64,000 nucleotides of DNA from Calycina herbarum (GCA_001414485.1 LLEY01000119.1:124001-188000); one strand, 5' to 3'; positions 33,701-46,469 are shown, counted from the first letter of the stretch. Numbers and translations: made by a program. The notes: generated by a model not told the origin, from the letters alone.

Positions 33701-35390
33701 GTTCTCGACATACAAAAACAGTCGTCCTGGCTGTTTGAATCACAAATAGGCGCGTGGAAACGTATCCTTACCAACCTTTTTGGTAACGCTTTGAAGTATA
33801 CGGAGGCAGGATTGATCAAGGTCTCACTGCGATTGGAGATCATCTCAGAACCCGTTCAACCCAATGGTATGGCTCTGGTTATTCTCGAAATTCACGACAC
33901 CGGCATTGGGATGTCGCGGGATTTTTTGACAAATAGGCTGTACATGCCTTTTGCTCAAGCTAATCCCATGTCGGTCGGCACTGGGCTTGGGCTAAGCATT
34001 GTAAGGCAGTTGGTGACGGATATCGATGGCTGTATCAAAATCGAAAGTGCGCTTGGGTCTGGTACCCACATCAAAGTCTCAGTTCCTTTGAAGGCATCAG
34101 CTCTCCAAGATCCCAACACACAATCAGTCATGATTCGGGATATTGGTGTTTGGTGTCGGGACCAGACACTTTGCCTTGTAGGCTTTCATCACCTCCCAGA
34201 TATGGAGGAAACATCTCTCGGGATGATGAGCGTTCATAGGAAAAGACTACTAGCCGCGAAGGAATCCATAACTGCCTTTGCAGAGCAATGGTTTGGTATG
34301 ACGGTCATAACAGCTCAATCAATTGCGGAGGCAAAAGGAGGGATTCTTTTGGGGCTGCAGTCTCAAATCAACCAGTCTAAGAAGATTTCAAGAAGGGAAG
34401 CCCTGATTGTCTTGGAAGACGTTTTCAAAGGTCCTAGGGTCTTGAATGATGAAGGAATCTTTCATTTGTCTCAACCGTAAGATCTGCTGGCTCTCCTTGA
34501 ATCATGGGAATATACTGACAAACTTGATTTTATGTAGTGTAGGGCCCTATAAGCTTGCAAGGGCACTTGGGTTATGTTTGGAATATCGATCCTCTTTTTC
34601 GGAAGCATGTTCAACGCCGTCAACGCAACCCATGGTTAGCCGATCCCAGCCATACGGGTTCTCAGAAGTTTCACCCATACGATGTGAAGTCAGTGATCCG
34701 ATCTCCGGGCCAATGGACCCGCCGAATTGTTCTGATCGCACTGTGATTGCCAAACCGTTCTCTCGAAAACAAACTAGTGAACTGAACATTTTGGCACGAT
34801 CCGAATCAGAGAGTAATCGGGAAGACACCCTTGAGCAAACAGGGTTTGCGGATGCCCCCGTCGCAAGATCTATCGTCCTTATCGTGGAAGATAACCCCAT
34901 AAATCTCAAGGTTGTTTCATAGATTACTCATTCCTTCTCCAGTTTTCAAAGGGGAAATGCTGACCATTGGCAAACAGATTCTAGTGAACCATATGAAACG
35001 GGCTGGGGAAACTCATACAGCAGCCGTCAACGGCTTAGAAGCTCTCCACAAATATCAAGCCGGGCACAAAACTTTCAAGATAATATTTATGGGCACGTGT
35101 CCCTCTTTCGCAATAGAAATCTCATGAGCTAATGTTTAGTAGATATCTCGATGCCAGTGATGGACGGTATATCGTCCACACGTCAGATCCGGCAGTTCGA
35201 AAAAGAGAACTCCCTTCCCCGGGTACGTATTGTAGCTTTGACGTGCTTTTCGTCCGAGGAATACCAGAAGAATGCATTTGAGGCAGGAATGGACGTCTTT
35301 TTGGTCAAGCCAGTACTCATGAAGAACTTGCGGCCATTACTGGATTTGGACCCGGATGTGGTTATCCCTCCGCCTGCTTGGGGTCAGTGA
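30776..35390 (+). CDS. Hybrid histidine kinase with C-terminal receiver domain
   Basis: Ten exons in phase (30776-30858, 30911-31287, 31356-31583, 31642-32776, 32878-33215, 33322-33373, 33451-34476, 34538-34910, 34978-35092, 35143-35390) give 1,324 residues. The N-terminus is basic. A GAF-like sensory region follows (LTALAQLGALQLDC; LAEASRSVSLD; VVGWPHMRFYAEVPI). An acidic Ser-rich linker leads to the dimerisation H-box FISSISHELRTPLHG (His near 688). The ATPase N-box is NLFGNALKYTEAG (about 848), G1 HDTGIGMS, F box PFAQANP and G2 GTGLGLSIVRQL. The receiver has VEDNPINLK, phospho-acceptor Asp 1243 in FMDISMPVMDG, and VKPV. No transmembrane helix is evident, so it is probably a cytosolic sensor feeding the HOG-type phosphorelay. 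The exact fungal group is not assigned. Confidence 0.9.
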
Positions 35391-36664
35391 TGGGACTAGA
35401 TTGTGAAATGGTGTTGTAGATTGGTGGATTACGAAGGCGGAGGCGGTCGGGATGGAGGTGGATAACGAGGCTATCCTTCCTGTTACAACATTCGATAAGC
35501 TAGATTGTAGGAGTTCTGAAGACTGTATGAGTTGAAAAGATAAATACACACGAAGTATTCTTACTTTGTTTGCGATTAGCAGTACAGATTTTCTAAGACT
35601 AGTGAAATCGAGGCAAGATAACGGATTCTTGATATAAGTATAGAAGGTAAAGTACTACAACCACGCTATCGAAAGGGATAGAAGAAACTACTCTAACTGA
35701 AAGGACGCGATGAAGCATACCTAAAGAGTACCTTAAGGGTACCTATTCACCAATTTTGAACTTCCCAGGAAGGAGGATTATAGGAACTGGCAAACAGACA
35801 TCGTGAGAATCGGTCTTGAGCCTTAAGTTGACAAGAGAACTACCTACATCGTTCCAGCTGCTACAATAATGTGAATGTACGAAGGAAGTGCTGTATTATG
35901 CTTTACGAGCTCATGTCAAAATCCCCTGATGCATCTGCCATCTGCCTTAATTCCTCACCAACTTCTAACTTATGGCCACTCTCGCTTTATGGTCCAGAAG
36001 ATGGCATTATCATGATGAGGATAGGGGAGGAGTTTGGGAGACGAGCGAGAGGCGATTCTGGGACGAAGAGGGCGAGCGCTGTCTTGGGTGAGAGGTTAGC
36101 TTTGTGAACGAAGAAATAGAGGGAAGATGGAGATATAGAAGGAAAAGGAAAAGGGGGGTGACTTATTGAACTACGAACCAATTTAAATGAGATGGGAATT
36201 GCTGCCTTCCTTTCCAACATTTGCCCACGAAAAGTGCGCTCCTCATGATATTTGGCAAGTGGTGTTGTTGGGAGTCGCTGGGCGGATGTGGGTACCGGCC
36301 GATAGCTTAATTGGGGCAATATCCACTCCCGTCCAAATTCCGGTTCTCATTTTGAATATCCACCTGCTCCGTATATTTTAATAGAATAGTATGTTCCTGT
36401 TTTGTACCTTCTCGTAAAGTACAATGCCAGTGTCAGGTGACGGCAAATATTTGTTTGCTTGCCATAACCTCTTCAGTTCAGCCCCCAGCGGGGCCTTGCA
36501 GAAGGCCTGCATTTCAGCCATTTGCAGTGCTGTAGTCAGCCTACGAGTAAGAGCTCTGAGGCTTGAAGCACAAACATCATTTGATTTCGCGATTCTTTTC
36601 CTGCTCTTCTCCTTCCTGTCTCGCTTCCTTGTTCCTGATTTTATATCCCCTTTTTTGTTATGTT
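35391..36664. other. Intergenic region between histidine kinase and NLR-like gene
   Basis: No convincing exon. A pyrimidine-rich tract at about 36592-36655 sits just before the NLR ATG and may belong to its 5' untranslated region. Confidence 0.4.
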
Positions 36665-39600
36665 ATGGCCAGTCTCAAGGGCGATATCGTGGATGCTTTC
36701 GAAAGGCTGAAGGATTCCATCACCGTTGAAGATGCCCACCGGTTTGAGTCGACCAGCCTCAAGGATGTCTGGGTTGCCGTACGGGAAATTGAAAGCAGCC
36801 AGAGAAGACGGCAATGCAATCAAAATATCCGTCGCATCGAACCACTGCTGAGAGGTATGGAGAAACTGGGGACGGCGATTGATGTTTTGTGCAATGGAAC
36901 GCCATTCTTGCCGTATGCTTGGGTTTGTACCAGGAGCCATTACCCCGCTTTTACTGCTCTGTACCTCTGTCTAACTTGCAAGTTACTCAGGCCCCGATCA
37001 AATTCCTGTTGAAGCTCTGGTAATGATCCACGAGGCTCTGAAAGTGGGAGCTAATGCCAACAGATTGCAAGCCAGTGTCGCGATATTTTCGAGGCTCTTG
37101 TTTCCGCATACGCGAAGATCGGCTCTGCTCTTCCACGGCTCGATCGATACGCAGAGGCGTTCAAGGACAATGCCGAGTTCCAAAAAGGGCTTGCGACAGT
37201 TTGCGACAGTATTGTCGACTTCCATATTGAAGCATATAAATTGCTGAACAAAAGAGGTGAGCTTAGGTGGTTAAAATTGGACTACGACGGCTCATGACAA
37301 CAAATAGGCTGGCATCTATTGTTTCTTTCACTTTGGAGGGATTATGGAAGCTGTTTTGCCGGCATCATCACTACTCTCCAGGCACAACGAGACTTCATAG
37401 ACGGAGAAGCGGCATCCTTCCACATACTCGAAACCAAAATCGAACAGGAACGGGCCCAGGAGGCTGCTAGGATTGCCCAGCTACAACATTCAATTACTTG
37501 GTTGTCAATTGACGACAAAGACCAGGAGACTGATTACGAAAGACTATGCCATCGACGGCATGATGAAACTTGTCGATGGATTGCATCTGAGAGACAAATG
37601 AAGGAATGGATAAAAGATAACACGAGGAATCCTGTGTTATGGCTCAACGGAAAACCCGGAGCAGGTATGTTAGATGGACCTATTCCATCGGCAGATATTG
37701 ATTTTTCTGATAGGGAAAAGTGTTATGTGCTCTTACACAGTACGATTCTTGAAACGGATGCGAGGGATTGTTACTTGCTATTACTTTTGTAATAGTAAGG
37801 ATCCGAATAATATTTGTGATCAAGTCTTGAGAACCATCGCTCTCCAACTTCTCAGATCAAATCTAAATCTCGCATCGCTAATCACTAACGAATATGTCTA
37901 CTGTGGACTAAATTGCTGTATGGCTCAGCTACGAAAACTGATTCCTCAAATGCTCGAGATTGTCCCTCAAGTCAGGATTGTGGTCGATGGAATTGACGAA
38001 TGCTCGAAAGAAAGCCAAAAATCAATCCTCAAAGAAATTCAATCCATTTGTCTTTCCCCACTCAACAAATGCAAGATACTATTTTCGAGTCGCAAAGATC
38101 ATTACATCAACGAGAAACTATCTGGAAAGCCGCAAATATCACTCGATAAACGTGGAGAGGTTGAAACCGATATCCTTCTTTATGTGAAGCACAAGATAAA
38201 GAGGCTTCCAACTTCAAATAGAACTTTGATCGACAAGGTTGAAGGTATATTGGTGAAGAAGGCAAATGGTGAGTCTGGTGCAAAAAAGAAAATATGGAAG
38301 CTGATCTTTGCTAGGGATGTTTTTGTGGGTACGGCTCGTTGTTGAAGAGTTACGATATTGCTTCAGCGAGTCGGATATTGAAGAAAGAGCCACCGCATTG
38401 CCCAGGGGCCTTGACCAAGCGTAAGAAAATGCCCCTCTCGTGACCAAGCTGGATTTTGATTATTCACAGATATCAACGAATCCTCCAGAGAATCATGACC
38501 GATAAATATACATGCACTTTATCAGTCAAAATTCTCGAGTGGATGGCATGTTCGTATCAAAATCTCAAGAGCTACGAAGTACTCGACGGTATCGCATTCC
38601 GGCCTGGTTTTCCTATTCTCACGAGCAAGGGAAAGGTTGACAAAGCTATTCTCAACTACTGCAAACCTCTCATTGAGGATAGGCCTTCAAACGCGCTTGA
38701 TTTTGTTCACTTTTCGGCTAAAGAGTAACTTGCACATTCACTTTCTTTACTCATTCGCTAACTTGTGCAGGTATATTCTCAAAGCGAAATACTACCGAGA
38801 CGAAAAACCATTCATCAACGTAGAAAATGCCTATTTCAACATCGCTTTTTCTTGTGTGTCTTACCTCAACACATGCCTAGAACTTGAGTCCAACGAAAGA
38901 AGATACATGGCAGAAGTTGTGGTCCAAGGGCTTCATGGCTTACAACTCTATGCCAACCAATACTGGTATCGACATATCATTTCATATGTAAAGTTTTGCG
39001 TGAAGAACCAGCTACGAATTTCTGAGGAACTCGTGTCTCAGCTTTCTGCACTACTTCAACTGCAGAAAAACAAAATTGGGGGTCCAAAATCGGTACCCCT
39101 TGCTTCTTTGCCCCCTGCAACACTGGATTTAAACTCACTAAATCAAATCCCTTTGGTGAAAGGTTTCGTTCTGGAGGTGATTTCTTTCAGAGAATCGTTA
39201 GGACGAGACCATACATCCGACAAGCCCGCTGAAAGTAAGTCTTCAGATTATTTTCAACGGGATATAGCCAAATACTACACAGATGTATCCTCAAATTCTT
39301 GCGATGCGGATCCAACCCACCTTAGCACCATAAGGAACAATTACCTATTAACAACAGAGGCCCTTCTAAGCCAAAATGCTCAACACATGTTCCCCACGCT
39401 TAATCAAAAGATGCTTGAAACTTTTGCAGAGACCTATGGTGGATCAGCATTCGTTTGTCGAATTTTGCGCTGCCCTTTCAGTACCGATGGATTTAGTACC
39501 TCGCAACAGAGGGACAACCATGAGTTACAACATCGTCCAAAACTGCGCTGTGGGAATGCCAATTGTTTCTCAATGGGCTTCACTACTCGATCACAACTCA

Positions 39601-41288
39601 ATCGACATATTGAAAAGTATCACCCTGTGGGGGAAAACGAGACAAGTCTTGTGGATGCTATCCGATCCTTGAACATTGAATCACCTCTAACTCCTCAAAA
39701 GGAAAAGGAGATCAAGGTTTTAGCTGATGTGGTGAGTCTTCAGCAAAATACAAATTCTTGCACACCAACTGCTACACAGCAAATTCAGCAGTTGATATAT
39801 CAAACTCTCAAAGCCCAAACAGGCCCAGCCACGGGTTGGAAAAGCCAATTATTGATCCAGGAAAGAGTCGGTCTTATACTCTCTATGTAAGTTTTGCTGA
39901 TCCAATCAAACTCCAGACGCAAGTCTAATTCAAATGAAAAGTATTGGCGATCTACGCCTCCAGTCTCGGAACCAACCAAATGCCCCCCCCTTGAACAAAA
40001 TGATTGAAATGGGATTAGACTACGAGAGGGGGCTCTATGAGACATCACGGGATGAGGTACTTCATTCAATTCAAAGTGCAATCCAGGTCGCTGATAACTT
40101 AGGCCGGCTACCGAGCCACTATAGAGGAAAAAATTGAACAACTGCTTCAAAGATACAAAGCTCGAATTGGTATTGGAGGTGCCTCCACCGAGAAAAAGGG
40201 GGTTCCACAATCGAACTCAACCCCGCAATTTGGAAATCCGCATTCCAATCAAGGCAACTCACAACACAGACTGATGGTGGCCCGCCAGCTGAGCCAAGCA
40301 ATGTTTCAGGGCATGAGTAAGGATCAAAGACAAAAATTGGCGTCGTTGCCACCGGACAAGTTGAACGAAATCCTTACCAAATGGACCGAGCAACAGGAAA
40401 TGAGAAGACTACAATTGGGAAATCAAGGAAATGGCCCGATGCACCCAGGTCAACAGATACCAGCGCAACAATTTAATGATCAGTTCGCAAATGCTGGCCG
40501 TGTTCCACGACATAAAAATTCTCGACCGCCCTCCAAACTGATGAGTCCGCTTCCTTTTCAAGCGCCTTTTATACCTCTACTAACTCTCTACTAGCTCCTC
40601 CCGTGCCAAACGTCTTTGAGCCCTCCAGGCCTTCTCTCTACAATACAGCATATACAGGTTTGTGGCCTATTTTTGGGGGGCAAAGTTTCTTGCTAACTTT
40701 TCCCGCAAGTTTCCAATGAACAGGTTTCCGGGTCCTCTTTACCTTATTCAAGTAGTTTCCAACCTATGTCTTTCGATTTCGGACCTACTGTCAACGCCAC
40801 ATTATTTAGGCAGCATCCCATGTCACACATTACGTATGCGAATCCGGGACTGTCATTTGTCTGCGCCGGCGATCTAGAATCCGGGGGTCGATGGGGTTGT
40901 GGAGGTCGCTTCACAAATATGCTCGAACTTGGGGAACATTTTCAATCAAAAATGGGACAGCAATGTACGAAACCTCCCATGGCGGAAGACCTTCGTAAAC
41001 AGGAAAAGCTCCACGCGCTCGGTAAACCTTCGTTGGACACGAACAATACTGAGGCTACTACTAATGATAAGTCTTTAAGAGATGACATTGTAGGCAGTCT
41101 TCCTTATGTTCGCAACATAGCTGCTTCCGATCCTGCAAATGATGGTAACGGCTCGGCGCAGACAGTTGCTAAGACTATGAATGTCGAAGACCGGTATGTT
41201 TGTTTCGTCGTGAAGATCTCTTACTAAACTAAAAAATAGGTTTCCCTTTTTGGAATCAATGGTGATCTCAGTCAGTTCCAAGACTTAA
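36665..41288 (+). CDS. NACHT (NLR-like) protein with C2H2 fingers and Med15-like KIX region
   Basis: Thirteen exons in phase (36665-36922, 36991-37019, 37072-37256, 37308-37664, 37714-38268, 38315-38420, 38470-38724, 38771-39886, 39942-40056, 40103-40501, 40546-40657, 40710-41193, 41240-41288) give 1,339 residues. An N-terminal helical arm typical of fungal STAND proteins ends in FHIEAYKLLNKRGW. The NACHT P-loop is NGKPGAGKS (about 271-279), Walker B is IVVDGIDEC (about 365) and MFLWVRLVVEELRYC follows. A paired C2H2-type block contains CPFSTDGF...H...H and C..NC...RSQLNRHIEKYH (about 812-870). A KIX-like segment (about 937-1010) starts GWKSQLLIQERVGLIL. A Med15-like stretch follows (KDQRQKLASLPPDKLNEIL, about 1073), then a further CGGRF..LGEHF finger (about 1223). 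This suggests an NTP-switched receptor that acts on transcription, which is inference. Confidence 0.82.
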
Positions 41289-41351
41289 GTCAATCTCAAT
41301 CAACTCATTCTCTCTGACTCCCATAAAGCATCTTCTCTTACCACAACTCCA

Positions 41352-41908
41352 ATGGACTCCCAGCTTCTGCAAAGTGAGTTTCGGAATTTTCGCTATTGAG
41401 TTTGCTTCTCAGTCACAATATTAACAATTGTTCTAGATAATCAAGCTTTCAAACCGTCGACGACCGTGTCGCCATTTTCCCTACCACCGATGCCCGACCG
41501 AGGGATTTCTATCCAGGGCGGACCTAGTCTTCGATCAGGCCTTACACCTGGTGGTAATGGACTCCGTTCAGGACCTCTAAGCCCTGCTTTGCTATCTGGG
41601 CCCGGGGAAATAGACGACTATTTTGGCGGTAGGCAACACTCACGCGGATGCTTTCCATCCCCGAATGAGTCTAGTCTTCGAACAGGCCTTACACCACCAG
41701 GTGGTGGATCTATGTTTCCAAAGCCAAGTGCAAATTGTGAGGTAATTTTTGAGGCGCTGGAAACGGAGGTGCAGTTCCTACAGCCTTGGACTCTTACAGT
41801 GCCGTTATAAATGCTGTCGCCCCGGCTCAAACGCAGTTGAGTCGAAAGCGTGGCCATGAATCGTTGAAGGAGTCATACGGAAATCCGCATCGAGAATTTA
41901 GAATCTAG
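41352..41908 (+). pseudogene. Atf1/AtfA-type bZIP N-terminal fragment, frameshifted, no bZIP
   Basis: An ATG at 41352 plus a short intron (donor GTGAGT, acceptor CTAG before 41440) gives MDSQLLQNNQAFKPSTTVSP. Motifs I recognise from the N-terminal region of fungal Atf1-type factors follow: GPSLRSGLTPGG, RSGPLSPALLSGP, then ESSLRTGLTPPGGGSMFP. Near 41758 the frame must shift by one base to reach the expected GNGGAVPTALDSYSAVINAV (another frame), which ends at 41908. The basic-leucine-zipper region is absent from the following sequence. It starts only 63 bp after the NLR-like gene on the same strand. I read it as a truncated duplicate. Expression or fusion with the upstream transcript is possible but unsupported. 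Confidence 0.7.
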
Positions 41909-43945
41909 GGATGGCGCTCTATGAATCCATCCAGATGCAAGAGCGGTCTCACTACAATAATCATTCGACTCAATGAAAACACTTCTGGTATTACACAGCC
42001 ATACTTACCCGGGTGAAAGCTATCTCGTTTAACTTCCCGCCACCCCCCTCACCGCTCAGGGGATATGGGGTAAGTCTGTGCTCACAGATAAGGTTTACTA
42101 GCGTTTGTCGATGAATAAAGGCTGAAGTCAAAGTCGGATAACTACTTGGATCTCCAACGATTTTTTCGCTTTGGTTTTCGGCAGTCATTTCTTCAAGTGT
42201 GCTCGGACCCTCCTTTTCAGTTTTCCTCGCAATGTTCTGCGGTTATCAAGAGGCAACACGCAACTAGCATAAGTAACCTGCCTAGTTTGCGACTCTTGGG
42301 TGATATCAATTGTGAAGTATACGCGAGAGTCTACGTCGGAGTGTCTAAGGGTGTTGATAAATAGTGTAGGTCTTGTTTTAGTCTTTGGGAATAGTCTAGC
42401 ATGTCACGGGTTTTGGGAGCAATTTTCGTTTTCTACCATGATGATACAGGTTCGGATATTCTAACTTCCCTTGAATAATGACGGCTAAAGCGAGTGTCGA
42501 ACTGAACAATCTTTTAGCTTCCAACAACATAGTAAAAGAGGTTGGGCTGACCATTGCAAAGCAGCATTCGGCCGGCACTTCTTCGATGCTTTGCTGGGAG
42601 TTGTTGGGACAGGACCCTATCTTTGATTGGAAAGGTGCAACTCTCCCTCGCGAAGTGGCTGCTTGGCTACATTACGGAGTAATTAGCTGCACATTCACAA
42701 GTCCGCAGGTATCCCGTCACAAGTCCGCAGGTAGGTATCCCGTCACCTCACTCGTATGTGGGCGTAGAGGTGCGGCAAAAGACGGATTGGGCGAACGCCA
42801 CCAAAAAAACGGAAAGCTTTCCGGCTCCTGGACCCCTTTACCTCCACTTCGCGATTTCCAATGCGAAGCTGGCCGACTGAGTGATATGGAATACAGGATT
42901 GTTGTGGTTTGTGGTTTCGAGATCTGCATACAAACTTTCTGGAATTGGGAGCGACGAACGGTTACACAGGGTTAGCATAAGCTTTCCGTTTTCTGAACTC
43001 TTCTATGAACTCTATCTGCGCACATCTTTGAGTGGGGATATTGTGCCTTTTAGAGGGGTAAAGTCGCTAGGATTTGGGTTGAAACGATCTGGTTGGATCT
43101 TGGGTGGATCTTGGGTGGATCTCATTATCATTCTTCCGGGGATGCTACTTATAATGGAAGGTTGAGAAGACGCATTTCCCTCGACATCCCGATGCACTTG
43201 AGGGTCGAGAAGCCGCATACCAAGACATATTCATGGACTTTCTCTTTTATTTTCTCCACGAGTGGTTTCTTCACTTACTGAGTTACAAACTCTTGGTGAT
43301 CTTTATGCTGTCGTTACTCCTGTTTCAGGTGTATGTGGCTGGAGGGGCCGCGGAGTTAGAAACCTGCGAGCCGAGGAAAACTTGGCAGCTGCCGCAAGGT
43401 GACAAGTCTCCACCTTTCTACTCCATTCGGATTGTCAATATAAAACTTTAAACGGGGTTCTGATTTACCGAGACGAGACTTGCACCTCAAATTCATCGCC
43501 TTGTTCCCTGCTAGGGTCCCTAGATTCCTTTCGGAACCAGCCGTTTTTGAGGGAACTCCTCTTTTTGGGGAACTACTCTTTGCAGTTAGTATAGGCTCAT
43601 CTCCCAGCGACGCACGGCCATAGTAAGAGCTAGAAGTAATACTAAATAGACACTAGAACGATGTTGGGCGAGATTATGGTTGTTTGGGGCAGCCTCCGGT
43701 CACAACAAACAAGATGAACCTGCTTCGGGTGGTGACACCCCACTAGTTGGTACACTCCGAACCGCGATTTTGCTGCCCCGGCCTGCGGGTCGAAAATTCG
43801 AAATCAGGGGTTTCTCTAGTGTCAATGCATCATCTACATAACTCCTTCCCAACGTCCTCTTCGTCCGCGGGATTTCTTTGGGATTTCTGTGGTGTAACTG
43901 GAGAAACGGCTTAACCGACATCAATGTACTTTTGACATACAGAGT
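41909..43945. other. Intergenic region with short repeats and an orphan frame
   Basis: A 165-codon frame at 42478-42975 (plus) starts plausibly (MTAKASVELNNLLASNNIVK) but its second half spans a tandem duplication (CACAAGTCCGCAGG repeated at about 42695-42735) and shows no motif. TTGGATCTTGGGTGGATC-type repeats lie at about 43092-43120. No confident gene. Confidence 0.35.
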
Positions 43946-45586
43946 ATGAAGGCGACTCAATTTCTGTTATTTCTGGCCTTTGTGCCAGGGATTTTCGCTG
44001 AAGACGCAACTGCTCTGGTGGCTTCGTTGCCGACTTGCGGCGTAAGTTATTCCCCAATATCTGGGATAGAGATCGGCAACTGATCAGCAAAAACAGCTCC
44101 AATGTCTAGTCACTTCAGTAACAGCTTCTAGCTGTGCCTTAACGAATACAACATGTGTATGCACCAATGCACCGTTACAAGCAACTATAGCTGCTTGCGT
44201 TGCATCGTCGTGCACGATACGTCAAGCTCTTGGTAGGGGTTCACTTCTTTTATTTTGGATCTACATACTGACTTATCTAGTCATTAAGAACATAACGGGA
44301 GAACTATGCCACGCTCCAGTTCACGATAAGAGTGCCAGTTTCGAGGCAATTATAATCGCAATGGGTGTTATTTCCGGCTTGATGGTCGCTTTGCGAATGT
44401 TTTCTTGTTACCTAGTAGGTGGGAAGTTATACAGTGATGATTATGCTATCTTGGTCACCTTTCTCTCTGGAATTCCATCTTCTGTTCTACTCGGACACGA
44501 ACTGCCAAAGAATGGGATTGGGAAGGACATCTGGCATGTTTTTCCAGACCGTATGTAATAGACTGTTCTTGATCGACAAATACTAATTCCACTATCATCC
44601 AGAAATCACGAACTTCGTCCACATCTTCTACATCGCAGAGATTCTCTACTTCGCCCAAGTTTCTCTACTCAAAATCGGTTTACTTTTATTCTACCGCAGG
44701 ATTTTCTCCAGGGCGAAGATCGTCAGGTATATAGACGCAACAATCGCTCTCAACGTTATAGTCGCTATTACATTCGTCTTTGCGTCCATCTTCCAATGCC
44801 AGCCCATAGACTACAACTGGGAGAGATGGTATTACATACTTCTTCCCAGTGCCATACCAAAAGCTAATTTGTTGCAGGGACGGCGAGCACGAAGGCAAGT
44901 GCGTTAACATCAATGCTATATCTTGGGCGAATTCTGCTATCAGCATTTTAATCGATGCTTGGATGATCGCCCTACCCTTCTCTCAATTGGCCTCTCTACA
45001 GTTGCATTGGAAAAAGAAGATAGGAGTTGGGTTGATGTTCAGTGTTGGCACATTCGTTACGATCATCTCAATTCTTCGTCTTCGCACCCTGGTTGTCTTT
45101 GGATCTTCTCAGAACCCTACTTGGGACAATTATGAACCTGGAGTGGTATGTAACTTTCCCTTTGTTCACCCCTTTTGACTCCTATTCTTAGTGGGCAGAA
45201 GCAAATTTTATCCTTACTCGCTGCTCTCGGCTCCTGAGTCAACAAGAAAAACATATGCTAACTTGTTACAGTGGTCCGATCTCGAAGTCAATATAGGTAT
45301 CATCTGCACTTGTATGCCCTCTCTGCGGCTCTTGCTTGTCCGTATGCTACCAAAGATTTTCGGTGGCTCCACGACAAATCGAAGTACCAACTACGCCAAG
45401 AATTACGCCAGCAACAACGATCGAAGTCAATTCGGTACTCGGAAGACTGGGGCACGAAGGCTAGATGACGAAGAAATACTTCGAGAAAGTACCGAAAATC
45501 TTGAGATGTCGAGAAGAGGCCCACCCACACCTACGAGTGAAAGAGATACGAAAATGGGCTTCAAGGTCCAGCAACAAGATGTATGA
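43946..45586 (+). CDS. CFEM-domain PTH11-like seven-helix receptor
   Basis: Exons 43946-44041, 44097-44232, 44281-44550, 44603-44828, 44878-45145 and 45272-45586 give 436 residues in phase. A signal peptide ([14 protein letters not shown]) leads into a CFEM domain with the expected Cys series [24 protein letters not shown] and ELC. Transmembrane helices follow, including [75 protein letters not shown] and [20 protein letters not shown]. The conserved [13 protein letters not shown] loop is typical of fungal PTH11-type (rhodopsin-like, DUF3328-unrelated) receptors. The cytoplasmic tail is Asn/Ser/Arg-rich and charged. It probably senses external cues at the plasma membrane; the ligand is unknown. 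Confidence 0.93.
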
Positions 45587-46469
45587 TGATTCAGGTTGGG
45601 GGAAAAGTTGACGGCCTCTTTTGATGTTAGACTCAGTTCACATTTTGATGGACTTGGAGTTCAAAAACTGTATTTTTTTTTAGCTCTACAATCACGATTC
45701 CTTGTATAGCTTTACGACAAATTTATGATAATATACTAATAACCAAAAGTGCTTTGTATGAAAGGTGTATGGTTTCAGTCAAAGTGCAATGACTATTGGC
45801 TTCTGTTCACCACTTTTTTGTGGATTGGAGTGGTTCCAGGCGACTCTCCATGTGCATGCCATGCGTTGCTAAATTCGTCATTGCCGCGATCGGCGGAGGG
45901 TTTTTTGGTGGAGCCTGAACAAGACTAGAATTTTCTCGGTACGTAAAGATTTTGCTCGTGGCAGGGTTAATGCTAACACAGCTGGTCGGAGAACACACTA
46001 ATGATTCATGTCTGATCCATACCCAGTCCTTATGGATATTACCAAAAATCATCAACTAAGTGTTTTTATGACTTTGTCAGAAATAGCTTCGGTGGCGAGA
46101 GGGATGGAATTGTACTGTCACGTGACAGCCCCGCCCCTTTTTAAAATACTAAATTGATTGACCAACCAGATTATTTCGTGTATTATTCAATAAGTTTATG
46201 TGTGGTGAAAAGGATAAAGTCCTCCTGGGCTCAACTAATTTCAAGTCATTTTTGGGTGTTTAACACGTGATAGGGCTGTTTCTAATCTCGATTCAAGCTT
46301 TAGAATGCCTCGCTGCTGTGCAACCCAATGGTGTTGGTATGACGTGGAAGTTTTTTAGAGGGAAGAACGGGTGGTGGGATGCCCGTTGTTATATTCTCTA
46401 ACAATCCCCTGAACCGCTGCTCATCACACACCTTTGAAACTTTTTTTCTTTCTGCCTGTGCTAGTGAAA
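45587..46469. other. Intergenic region
   Basis: No exon or RNA recognised. A pyrimidine-rich run precedes the next ATG (about 46430-46460). Confidence 0.4.

Noticed and set aside
42478..42975. 165-codon plus-strand frame as a gene
   Set aside because: Its second half reads through a direct DNA repeat and shows no motif or plausible splice partners. Left as an orphan frame only.
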